NCBI RefSeq assembly: GCF_001039355.2
Contig: NW_019775464.1
Coordinates: 1-38,295, forward strand
Reading direction: 5' to 3'
Length of the DNA: 38,295 nt
DNA from: Lingula anatina
Taxonomy: Eukaryota > Brachiopoda > Lingulata > Lingulida > Lingulidae
Shown: piece by piece, positions 10,609-23,000 of the stretch
Layout: the number at the start of each line of letters is the position of its first letter
Position numbering within the stretch: position 1 is the stretch's first letter
The notes under the pieces: generated by a model
Database searches by the model: none
Told to the model about the DNA's origin: nothing
Seen by the model: the letters and a program-made list of their open reading frames with translations, nothing else
Translations under genes and position numbers: made by a program

Positions 10609-13600
10609 CTCCATCAAGTATTAATAAAAGAATAACCCCAGACAGGTTGTGTATATACCAATTGTAAATGTATATAATTTATGCCCAGATTACACCCAGC
10701 TATACATATACAGTATATAATATTTAGCCAGATTAACACCCAGCTATACATATACAGTATATAATATTTAGCCAGATCAACACCCAGCTATACATATACA
10801 GTATATATTTAGCCAGATCAACACCCAGCTATACATATACAGTATATAATATTTAGCCAGATCAACACCCAGCTATACTTATATAGAGAGCTGAAATGAC
10901 AGAGAATTTACTTTAAGTGCCCATGAAATTACAAAGAAAGGATCGTGTTCTTTCAAATTGTATATAATTGCATGTGGTACTTAACTAACTTGTATTTGTG
11001 TATTAGGCTAATTGGCGTTGATTCATCTGTATGGTATCATCATTTCCTTAAAGGGCATAAAAGCCAGTCCCTGTCATTTTCAGCTTCCTATACCACTGCC
11101 AACCCCTCATCCACTGAAGCAGCCATTGGGAGCCATTGCTTAAGGAAATACTTATCTAACAACTTGGTGGAAATAAAGCACAAATTTTGCACTGCTCTAT
11201 GTCCAATATTATAATTCAAAGCTAATTTTATCTGAATAATGGACATAAACATTATAGCAGTAAATTTTACAATGTCTATATTTCACAAAATGAGTTATTT
11301 CCACCATGTTGAAGATGGTGTTGAGAGCGAGAGGAATAGCCTATAGGTGAGATATTGGTCAGCATAAAACCCAATTTCCTTTCAGATTGATCAGTTTGTG
11401 TGGACAAATATTTCCCTAAATGTTGACTAAAATATTTTCAAATTAATTTTGGGAAAAAAAATTCAAGATAGCTTCTTGTAAATCAGTGCCACCTATGGAT
11501 AAACTGAAGGTTGGGTGTATGCTGCCCTCTAGAGTGCATTTAGGGGACTAATTCTACATGTTCTATAGGTTTACTTACTGTTGGAATCATTATCACCCTC
11601 CGTTTCTACAGAAACAAATTCAAACATGGTCACGTTAAACTGTACTGACATATAGGGTATGTGGCAAACAAATGACACACAGCAACAGTGACAATATCAT
11701 CCACAAGGACAACATTGGTACAAACTATGACAATCTTTGGTTTTCCTTGTCATCCTTATTTTTGAAACACTCTTGTGTCATTTGGATATAAATTTTATAC
11801 CAATCTTCAAAGCATTTAAATGTTGCATATTGAAAGAAGCAACCTTTTTGAATACAGCATTTCATTCAAAACTGATCTCTTGACAAATACATTCAGCACA
11901 GTACAGGAGCTCTGTCTGTGTAAATCAACCAAGGAGCACAGAGTGAAATATTGGAACAATACCAGTGCCAAATATGAAATAGAATATCAGAAAATTTCAC
12001 ATCATTTCAAACATAATTTACTCCAATATCTAACTATCTTGAGACTAATTTTTTTAGAAATCTATTCTTCTTTACTCTTTATACATTTTTAGATATCATA
12101 AAGAGATAATTGTTTTGGCAATTAAAATATCCAATTTTGTTTCAATTTGATGAACTCAGATCATGCCATATCCACAGTGGAAATGTCTACCTTGACAAGA
12201 GCCCTTGCTACTGTGCAGTGTTGGATTAACATGCGATAAACGGGCAACTCGTTGCTCCACGTCACATGCTTTCTACAACACCAAGTTGGTTCATGCGTTG
12301 ATCAAGATGTTAAGACGAGACTACAGTAACTGCTAACTGAGCCAGCTAGGCCACATGCATTCTGACTGATATAGCAGCTCAGGGGGGGTTAATAATAATG
12401 ATAACAACCTCTTAACGTATTTTGAATTGGAATTTCCGCTTCTGCATGTGGCCCATATAAATGTGAAGGTCATGAGGTGAAGGTCATTTAAGGTCAAGAA
12501 TATATGAAATTAAAGAAAAATAAATCTTAATCAGAGAAAGAGAACCAAGTCTGTTTTCTTGTGCTCGAGCAATCTCTATACACAACAAAATTAAAAGTAC
12601 ATTTTTCAAAGAATAAAAAGACAAAAACAATACATATCAAACCTTCCAAATTTAACACAAAGATAAATGGTGCTCAACATAAATTAAACAAAAAGTATTA
12701 ACAAAAGGATAAAATAAGCTCATAGCTCTGCTCTATAATATACAGAAGCAAAATATGAAAAAGGCTTCTCATGTTGTAGCAATATGAATGGACATGTCAG
12801 GTCTTTTGCCAGTACAAGTTACAAATGAAATCTAAACAGCAGCCAATGACAAACGTGCTTTCAAACTGAATCAAGACACACTGTGCCAAAGCGCCAAGTT
12901 CTATAAAAGCTGACTTCCTCAAATGGTCTTATCTTGAAGTATAACGCTCTCTACAGGAGGATAAAACTTACGTTCATCCACAGTGACATCTTCCATGCTT
13001 GTGCCACTCTTGTCTTTGCTCTTCATGAATGGGAACTTCTTGGTGAAGGAGAAATTCTTCTTCTTCTGTTTGTCTGCTGCTGTGCCACCAACAGCCTAGT
13101 AGGACAGAGGGGAAGTTATTTTGAACTGTGAAACTAGATGGCAAACCTGACAAATATACAGACATCACCTGCTGGGATGGAGGGAAAGTTATTTTGAACT
13201 GTGAATCTCACTAGTGGGCCAGATTAAGTCTTAAAGTGCACATTCAAACCAGTACTGATCTGACGTGGTCTTAAAGATTAACCAAACAGCCTTAAACCGC
13301 ACTGGCTCAGGTTTTAAGATAAAAACTGATATAAATCACAGTGAGTAAAAAAAAACAACCTATAATTGATATCAAATTGGTACTGACAAAGATGTGATGT
13401 GCACCAGTTCATTATCACTTGTCTCTGTCTCCTTGGTAACCTTACCTTAGAGTCCACTCCCTTTCCTTTGAAGTCCACCCTCTTCACCTTGGCTCTCTCT
13501 TTCCTCTCAACTCTGGAAAACATAGTCAAACCATTTACACCTGACAAAACTGTCTGGTCAGTTATTTCAGATACAAATGCAACAAGCAATGAGTTTTTTT

Positions 13601-15133
13601 AATGTGAGTAAATAATGGATGTTTCTTTACAACAATAATTATGTTATATAGTCAGATAATATTCAGAATCAGGACCAACTGATAAAACATTTTTTACATA
13701 TTACCTGACATATCTACAGACCTAGAAGGATAAAGCCCCTTGAAAATATTATGCCTAGTCCCTCCCTACCTCCTCCTGCTGGGTATGATGCCCAGTCCCT
13801 CCCTACCTCCTCCTGCTGGGTATGATGCCCAGTCCCCTCCCTACCTCCTCCTGCTGGGTATGATGCCCAGTCCCTCCCTACCTTCTCCTGCTGGGTATGA
13901 TGCCCATTCCCTCCCTACCTCCTCCTGCTGGGTATGATACCCAGTCCCTCCCTACCTTCTCCTGCTGGGTATGATGCCCAGTCCTTCCCTACCTCCTCCT
14001 GCTGGGAATGATGTCCAGTCCCTCCCTACCTTCTCCTGCTGGGTATGATGCCCAGTCCCTCCCTACCTCCTCCTGCTGGGTATGATACCCAGTCCCTCCC
14101 TACCTTCTCCTGCTGGGTATGATGCCCAGTCCTTCCCTACCTCCTCCTGCTGGGAATGATGTCCAGTCCCTCCCTACCTTCTCCTGCTGGGTATGATGCC
14201 CAGTCCCTCCCTACCTCCTCCTGCTGGGTATGATACCCAGTCCCTCCCTACCTTCTCCTGCTGGGTATGATGCCCAGTCCTTCCCTACCTCCTCCTGCTG
14301 GGAATGATGTCCAGTCCCTCCCTACCTTCTCCTGCTGGGTATGATGCCCAGTCCCTCCCTACCTCCTCCTGCTGGGTATGATACCCAGTCCCTCCCTACC
14401 TTCTCCTGCTGGGTATGATGCCCAGTCCTTCCCTACCTCCTCCTGCTGGGAATGATGTCCAGTCCCTCCCTACCTTCTCCTGCTGGGTATGATGCCCAGT
14501 CCCTCCCTACCTCCTCCTGCTGGGTATGATACCCAGTCCCTCCCTACCTTCTCCTGCTGGGTATGATGCCCAGTCCTTCCCTACCTCCTCCTGCTGGTAA
14601 TGATGTCCAGTCCCTCCCTACCTTCTCCTGCTGGGTATGATGCCCAGTCCCTCCCTACCTCCTCCTGCTGGGTATGATACCCAGTCCCTTCCTACCTTCT
14701 CCTGCTGGGTATAATGCCCAGTCCCTCCTCCTTCCCGTCTGGCAGGATCCTCTTGGCCTGCCACCACTCGTCATCGCTGGCATTGGTGACGTGGAGAATG
14801 TCCCCATACCTGAACTCCAGACCCTCCCGCGGCAGACCACTGTCCTTAGAAGGGTCATAATCAAAGAGGGCCCTGGATGAAAAAATTAAGATAAAATCAT
14901 TAATACTGCATATTTTTTAAAGCTGCATGTCTGAAAACAACCCTGTATTTTCACTGATCAATTAAGTGTTGTTCCTGGAGGAGCACAGTCAGCAAGAGGG
15001 TCCAAGGAGGAAGTTATCCAAGATAACTAGGATACCAATGACTGCTCTTATTTTTAAGGTGGAAAATTTTATTTGCTGTAATGCTAAGCAGATCTCAGAA
15101 GTCTCCTTGAGTGAAGACATTGTACATGCAGTG

Positions 15134-15182
<49 letters not shown>

Positions 15183-18100
15183 CGCGTGTGTGTATGTGAA
15201 ACAGCCCAATCCTGCAATAAAATTTATCTGCATTCCTACTCATTGCTAGCTATATAGCAAGATCGACTCCTGGGTATTTACAGAAGAAATTGTGGAATGT
15301 CCGGAAAGTGGTGGGTGGGTGGGTGGGGAAGCGTGTCTGTTTCCTGGTGTGGTAAGGCATATTTTTAGAATAACCAGTCATGGGTGGTCCAATTCTTACT
15401 GGACATCTTTAGTTCACTATATACAATATCACTACATAAACAGCACAGGGGAGAATTGCTCTGGGTTTATCTTTATTCAAGGAGTTGTGTTTCACACTGA
15501 AACTTCATCATTGTTGGTATTAATAGATAGCTGCACTGCACTTGAGATATGACCTCTGTACTTTGAACTGCCTTCTCCTTTTTTGTTTCTAATTTTTCCC
15601 CAAAAATTAAATGCTGAATTTTGTGATGTACCCATCTGAGCATTCTACTAAATACCTTACAAAACTTTTTCAAGGATGAAAGTTTTAGAAGTATCACCAA
15701 GTGGAAAACACTTGCTTACAGCCCCCCTTACCTGACATAGAGCGTCCTCTTTTGTGTAGTTTTTAAACTGCTCTGACTTGTGTTCAACATCTGCTCCCGA
15801 ATTTCATGAATTTTGGCCTCAAATCTGTTATAATCTGAAAATTACAGGAAAAGAAGATGCTCTAATTTTGTGGTTCTAATTTCAACATCTATCATTTTAT
15901 TCTCAAAACAATATTAATTGTATTTTTAAATTTTAAAGAATCCTATGTTGGGCTCAAATCAAAGTTTTTTATTATTATTTGAAAGTCACTTTTTCATAGT
16001 TATACATAAAATATTAATTCAAACTTTTTTGAAAATTTTGCTGCCTATAAGTCAGAATGTAAACAAGAGTGAGTGATTGAAAAATGACAAAAACTTGAAA
16101 AAGAATAATATTTCAGAAAGAGAAAGTTTTAAGTATGAAGAAAAAAAAAAAAAGAAATCAGCAAACTTCCCCCAGTGCAACCACTCATTTCCTCACCTTC
16201 TGGTTTATACTGTGCGACAATTTCCACTGTGTCCCCAGCATGCTTCAGTGCGGCTGCTGCCTGCTCATGTGTGGCGTCCCTCAAGTCAACACCATTAACC
16301 TGAAAATAATCACAAATATCATACTAAACTTCATCATACTTCTGCAAAACTATTACATTTGGAGATAAATAGTTTGAATAACCACAAAAATTAAATTATA
16401 ATTTATATATAATAACTATTGCAATAATAAAAAGAAATCTGTTGCTACATTAGATATGTATGAGTAGAAGATATATTTTTGGGGGAAAATGTTACATGGT
16501 GTTAAGAAAAGTGGCACTAAATGAAGAAAACTTCATTTTAATATAAATATTTATTTTCCTCTTTATAACTAGTGGTTAACTGGTGTAGTACGCCAGTCCC
16601 TGCAATATGGCCTTCTTGCCATTCAGCTCTGGAATCATCTAACCACAAAATGATTAACAACCAGCAAATCGCATCTACTTTAGCTGAATGGCAGATAATA
16701 CCAGCATAGCCTGACCCTCACAACACAGAGAGAAAATGTTCAGAAAAGAGGGCATTCCTATCTCTCCAACACATGTTGATTTTCCGACCTTAATTCTCGT
16801 TCCCATGGTGACTAGGATGCTCATTAGAGACTCCATGCAGAAAATGGTGATAATTTCTTTGTTATTTTCTAAGAATTTTCTCCAGGCAAGTACTTATCAC
16901 CAGCTTACATTTTCGTTTCAAAAACGCTTCTATTTTCTTCAGCTATTATGACTCAGTGTGGATTGAATTGAATTCTTTTCAACTGTGAAATACATGCCTG
17001 TGAGCGCAAAGATAACAGGGGACTTGTTTATTGAGTAAGCTAAATTAAATGATAATGATGGTACTTTTCTCCTGGAATATACATAATATGGCTCTTAAAA
17101 AAAAGAGATTTCAGTATTTCATTTCAGAATATTTCAGGTGAATGACTCGAGAGAGAGGGAGAGGGAGACAGACCATTTGCCTTAATATTAGACAATAGAC
17201 CATCAAGCTGAAAAAGAATCTTATGAAGAAAGCATATAGTTGAACAGGCTGCAATTGTTGCCTTGCAATAAATAAATACTATGAAAAGGCACAAGCCAAT
17301 TTTTGGAGTCCTCAGAAATGTGGTCCAAGCGGAGTAAATGAGTATGTTATTTCCAATATGCATACAAATGCAAGTTTTGAGCAGGAGATAATTACCTCAT
17401 TACTTCAGAGGATTCACATGAACCACCAAACTAATATAAGACTATGACTAAAGTATCCTAATAGTACAACCATATTACCTCAATCCTAAACCATTTCCAC
17501 ACCCTTCAAGCTCCCATGCACCAAGGACATCCAACTCTTTTCTCTACTCTGGTGCTTTTGAGAGATACCAACATAAAGCCAGCTAAATGGCAACGNTTGT
17601 TGCCTTGCAATAAATAAATACTATGAAAAGGCACAAGCCAATTTTTGGAGTCCTCAGAAATGTGGTCCAAGCGGAGTAAATGAGTATGTTATTTCCAATA
17701 TGCATACAAATGCAAGTTTTGAGCAGGAGATAATTACCTCATTACTTCAGAGGATTCACATGAACCACCAAACTAATATAAGACTATGACTAAAGTATCC
17801 TAATAGTACAACCATATTACCTCAATCCTAAACCATTTCCACACCCTTCAAGCTCCCATGCACCAAGGACATCCAACTCTTTTCTCTACTCTGGTGCTTT
17901 TGAGAGATACCAACATAAAGCCAGCTAAATGGCAACGCAATTCAATTTCCTTTCCCCTGGACGCCATTAAAACCCAGCAACCAGTCGCAGACTACAACTG
18001 AAAAGATGTTCTCCAATCTTATCAACACTTCAGACATGTAGTAACAGTGTATGTACCATCTGGTCAGTCCTGTTCTCTAATTTCCTCCAGGAATATCTGG

Positions 18101-20018
18101 TCAATTCACTGTGGCACACTTGCACATGTATAGATAATAAAGGTATCACTGATCCAGCTGAGAGATATCACTGAGAAACTTAACTCTGGCCAAATTCCAA
18201 TAGGATCCAGTGATTCTTTTTTTAACTAGATCATAAAAACAAATCCAAAAACTTGTACACAAAATCTATGAGACAAATTGTTTATATCGCATCAAATAGT
18301 ATGCTTCTATGAGCAGCTTGAAATTTAGATCCTTTAAAGTCACATTAACTCGAGTTATATTAGACAATGTGAAATGCCATAATCTGTGATCTTTATTTGT
18401 TACCATGCCTTGCATTGTGATGAACAAATGATATTTAGTTTTAGCTTAAAGATGCATACAAAGTCAATTTTTTGTCACAAAAACCAACCAAATGCCAGTA
18501 TATAGTTTCAAGTAGTATAACTAAGAGAATTACCAAAAGGCATTGTTTAATTTTACCCAAAAATGATGTTTGAACAGATTTTTCTGCTGGCATTCTAAGC
18601 TGTATGTCAATGGGGCAGGAAAGTAGGTCACGGAAGTAGGTGAAATTTACAACCATAAATTTAAAGAAAGGAGCAGTCTAAAGGTCTTTTATGGCTAATC
18701 GAGTGATCTATTCAGTTTATGCCTTGGCATGTCAAATTTATTTGAGTCATATAAGAATCTAGTAGAAGTGGTTTACATGTGTTACTGGGAATCCACTATC
18801 CACCAATGCTCGGTTAGTATGTACCTTTAATAGTTGTATCAGTCAAAAAAAAAAAAGTTTATCTTATCTTAAGGGCTATGATTCACATATAATCTATTTC
18901 AATTTTCGCACCTTACTTACATCAATATTCAGACCAGGCCATCTTCATCAGGAGAAAGCAAAACCATATCCCACGTACTGTATTTTTCAGTTAATTGTTA
19001 TCATCCTCATCACCCTCCACATAATTTGTAATAGACACACCAAATGACCAATTATTTAGCCTCAATCCGTCTATGTGTTCTCTCCTAGCTGTGGTCTATA
19101 TCCTAACAATATACTCCCATCCAATGTCAGCTTGTACTGATGTCCTCTGGAGAATACCTACAGTAATACTGTCTCTGCTGCAACATCAGCTAATAACACT
19201 ATCACCTTCAGCAAACACAGCAATGACAATATCATCAGATCTTTTCACAGTAATAAAATCACATTCCTTTTAAATACAAAATTCTTCCAAGTCACTTCCT
19301 TGTCTGTTGCTGAAATTATGATTATGATTCTATCTGGAAACCAAGTGGATGTATAACAAGAGGGTCAGATAAAGATTTCAGAATATCCTACAACATTGTC
19401 TTCCCCAACCCTCACGATATTGAAGTCTCCTGGCTATGGCTCACATACACACGAGTTGGAAGCCCCTCCATATTGCCACTGAGCTAAAAGAGAATACAGC
19501 TGATCAGAATTTCCAATTATCAACACTGTAGTAAAGCAGACAGTCGTTGCTCAATCTCTGCAGCTTACGTACACGATCTTTAAATCACTGCCCGTAGTAA
19601 ATATGCTGCTCCGGCTGTGGTGAATGTTCAGCCAATAATCCTCTCTCTCTCTCTCACGGAGGACATTCACCAACAAATCAGCTCTGCTCCGACTTCAGCT
19701 TCAATACACATATCTACCAAACTCAGACGTTGAGAAGCACAATAAAATATCCCTGATTATCCTTCCTTTTTTTCCTCCCTACAAGAAATCCATACCAATC
19801 CCAGTATTTCCTGTGTATCAATCAGCATCAAGGTCATATTGGAGAGGATCTTAGCCCAGATCTCCACCGCCTCTTCTAACAGGCTGGAGTAACATAGCAG
19901 GCTGAATTGATTGACCCTTGCCTACTAGTGTGTCAGTCTTCACAGCTCTGTTGGACAGGATTCTAATTTCTCATCAGGGATGTGTGTACATGTACGTGTA
20001 CGTGTGTGTACATGTGTG

Positions 20019-20052
<34 letters not shown>

Positions 20053-23000
20053 GAGGAAATAAACTGAGGAAGAGGAGGGGGGGAGGGGCAGGGCAGAAAC
20101 TGTTTTTCCTCAATATTAGACAATCAGCCATCATGCTGATGAAGAGTGCTGTCCACATCCTAATCAGAATCCAGAGGTACAAGGCCTAAAATGGTCTTAG
20201 AAAGCAGATAGTTGTGCCTTGCCACAGGTAACAAAAACCATGAAAAAGCATAGGCCATTTTTTTTTTTTTTTTTGAAATGTAGTCTTATCTGAGTGACTC
20301 TGTACATATTTCCAGTTATCATACAAGTGCAAGTTTGGAGCAAGAAGTAAGTACCTCATTCTTTCAGAGCACTGACATCAACCAACAAAACTCATTAGGC
20401 AGGAAATATGTGTATTAAAGAAAGAAAAATCTTCTCATCTTTCCTCTGTTGTTCTCGGATGCCTCAGAACCAGAGACAATACATCTAAGTGAACACGGCC
20501 ATTGCTGTCTTCTCATGTGGTGAACAGAAATTAATGTGATGTTTCCACGGCAACCAAGCTAGCGATCAATACAAAGCCAGTTAATGTGCTTACTCTGTCT
20601 TCTGCTGCAATAGATCAGATCACTAGCTATAGAAATATCTGGAAGACATCTCTCTTCCTCGTTCACAAAAAATAACTGAGAACTCCTCTTAATTCAGCTA
20701 AAACCCAACTTCATTCATTTGTTTGTCTATTTACATTTGGACATAAAACTACAGAGTGACTTCAGAAATTGAAACACCTCCAAAACTATTCCTCCTTGTT
20801 CCATGTGAGACACAATAGCTGAACTCTGGAGGAGAACTCCATTTCAATGGAGAATTAGTTTGTGAAACACAGACAGAAACTGGAGAGTTCAGTGGGTCTC
20901 CTGTCTTTCACCCTGTCTCATGTACTTACAGAAATGAGCTGGTCACCTCTCTTGAGCTCTCCGCTGAGGTCTGCAGGTCCTCCCGCCAGGATGAACGACA
21001 CGTAGATCCCCTCGCCATCTTCTCCGCCCACGATGTTGAAACCCAGGCCAGACGATCCTTTCTTTAGGGTCACCTTCCTCGGCTCTCTGAAGTGAGAAAA
21101 AAATTACAGTTTATCCCATGGTGTTAACTTTTTCTTTCCCAAACATTTGCTGTCAGTGTACAACAGTTTGATACCGTACATAAATTAATAAGGTCAATTT
21201 TCCACATGATTTTCTTTTTATCTTGTACTTCTTTTTTCTGATTTATTCCCCAGTATATACAGAGAACAAATGTGTTAGTTGAGAACACATTGCGTTCTGG
21301 TTGTGCCTCACCTTCCTGGCATAACAACATCCCTATATATTGAAACTTCAATATGAGGCAAGTTTCAATTTAACTCTGGCGTTCAGTGTGAAAACTAGAA
21401 TTCTGAGAGGACAAACATGTCATTTTGCTGGCCAAAAAAAGCCTTCGGCTTACTGTTCAAACATAACTATAAACTGTGCCCAATACACAATACAGAAGTC
21501 ACTGCAACATTTCCACCATTCATAATTCAAGGACAATCATACACTAACAAACTACTTGCAAAGGGGCCAAACTAATTACTCCCCAGGTAAATTTTACTTC
21601 TGGCTTTTTTATACTACTTAATGTACACTGCACAATTCCATTATTTTTTCAGTGTCATAGCTTTTAACTTTCTCAGTCAATGGTCCTGAAAAGAGTCATG
21701 TTTACTTTTAATAACTTGTTGACATCTGTGTAACCCCTGGGGGTAGAAAGCTGTACATGTGTATGTAAACCACAAACATGCAAACAGTACCATATACGAC
21801 TGCTGTAGAAACTGTGGGATTAATGTACAACTAGAGCATATACACATACAATGCTGGGGTGAATACAAATACAATCAATCCACTATTACAAAGTCCCTGC
21901 TCCAAATACCAAGAGATGAGATGTATAAGTCTAAGTCTAGATGCAGACTTAGGGACCATTCTCAAATCCTATCGCAATAACTGTCTGTCTAAAGCTGCTA
22001 CGGGGTAATTAGTTATTGTTTAGCAGCTTCAGTACGTACGCCAGACATCAAAGACCCCATTTCCAGAGATTAGATCGATCTACTTTAGATCGACCTAACT
22101 CCCTGGGGGTTCACGCTAAATAGCTGTCAGCCGGGCGGACACGAAAGTTAATTACCCCCTTACAGCTTGTAGTAGGCGGGACGGACATTTAAGCCAGATT
22201 ATCTGACAGTAATCTAGTGAGACTCCCCACAGGGATAGATCGATCTAAAATCTCTGGGAATAGAGCCTAAGCCACTTCAGCTGAAAGTGAGAAACCCCTT
22301 GGAGCTGGATCGATTCTGTTAGATCCATTTAGGTATGGGAACCCAGTTTTAAACACCAGCTTCGTTCCTTTTTATGTTTCACCATATTGCTTGTGAAGTA
22401 ACAATTTCTCCTTTATTCTTAATGCTGTGCAAGAGCAAAAACACCAGCAACATGTCTACAGGGCTGGTCCAGAATTAGCAGGAAAGAATTGCATAAACAC
22501 TGCACAACTAATATGATCTCTAGTGTCTGACAGCTCATAAACTCCCTCCAGAGATCTCTCCATTATACATTCATTAAAATATATTGATTTTTGTCTCAGA
22601 ACCTTCATTGCTCATCCTGAATTACCCAACTTTTCACAGGGTTACATATCTGACGCAACTTAATCAATGCAGTTGCATAAAAACACTCAGGAAATATTCA
22701 TCATAAAACCTGTTCAATCAATACCAAATTGTTTTGCATAAATGCCATATACATCAAGCGGTAACTTTTCAGACTTTCCTGGACCCCTGGAACTCGGACC
22801 AAATCGGTTCTTGTTCCCAATGACAGAAACAGTACATTTTCCCAAAATGTAGCAAGTGCTTACACATCTAGAAACAAGTGCAATATTCTTTCTTTTACAA
22901 CCCTTGATTTCCTTTGAGTTATAGTATTATAAAATGTTCATTTTTGATGTTACAGTTAAGGCAGGCCCGTAGCCAGGGGGGTTCAGGGGGTTCGAAAGAA

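Larger units (their letters stand above)
16300..20929 (-). other. dlg1 4.6-kb intron splitting PDZ3
   Basis: It contains a 341-bp exact repeat around an N (17,255-17,937), a diverged pair of related segments (about 17,130-17,430 and 20,020-20,390), and a GA microsatellite at 20,021-20,050. No coding exon in phase with the flanking exons was recognised. Confidence 0.75.

Noticed and set aside
13740-13937. Plus-strand frame with repeating [11 protein letters not shown]-type peptide
   Set aside because: Antisense reading of the 37-bp minisatellite, which is explained by the SH3 exon end.
14674-14880. Plus-strand 68-codon frame
   Set aside because: Antisense shadow of the SH3 exon.
18915-18945. 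Strong GTAAGTAAG donor-like site on the minus strand inside the PDZ3 intron
   Set aside because: The frame just upstream (ATGAAGATGGCCTGG...) stops before the GT, and no phase-compatible exon could be built.
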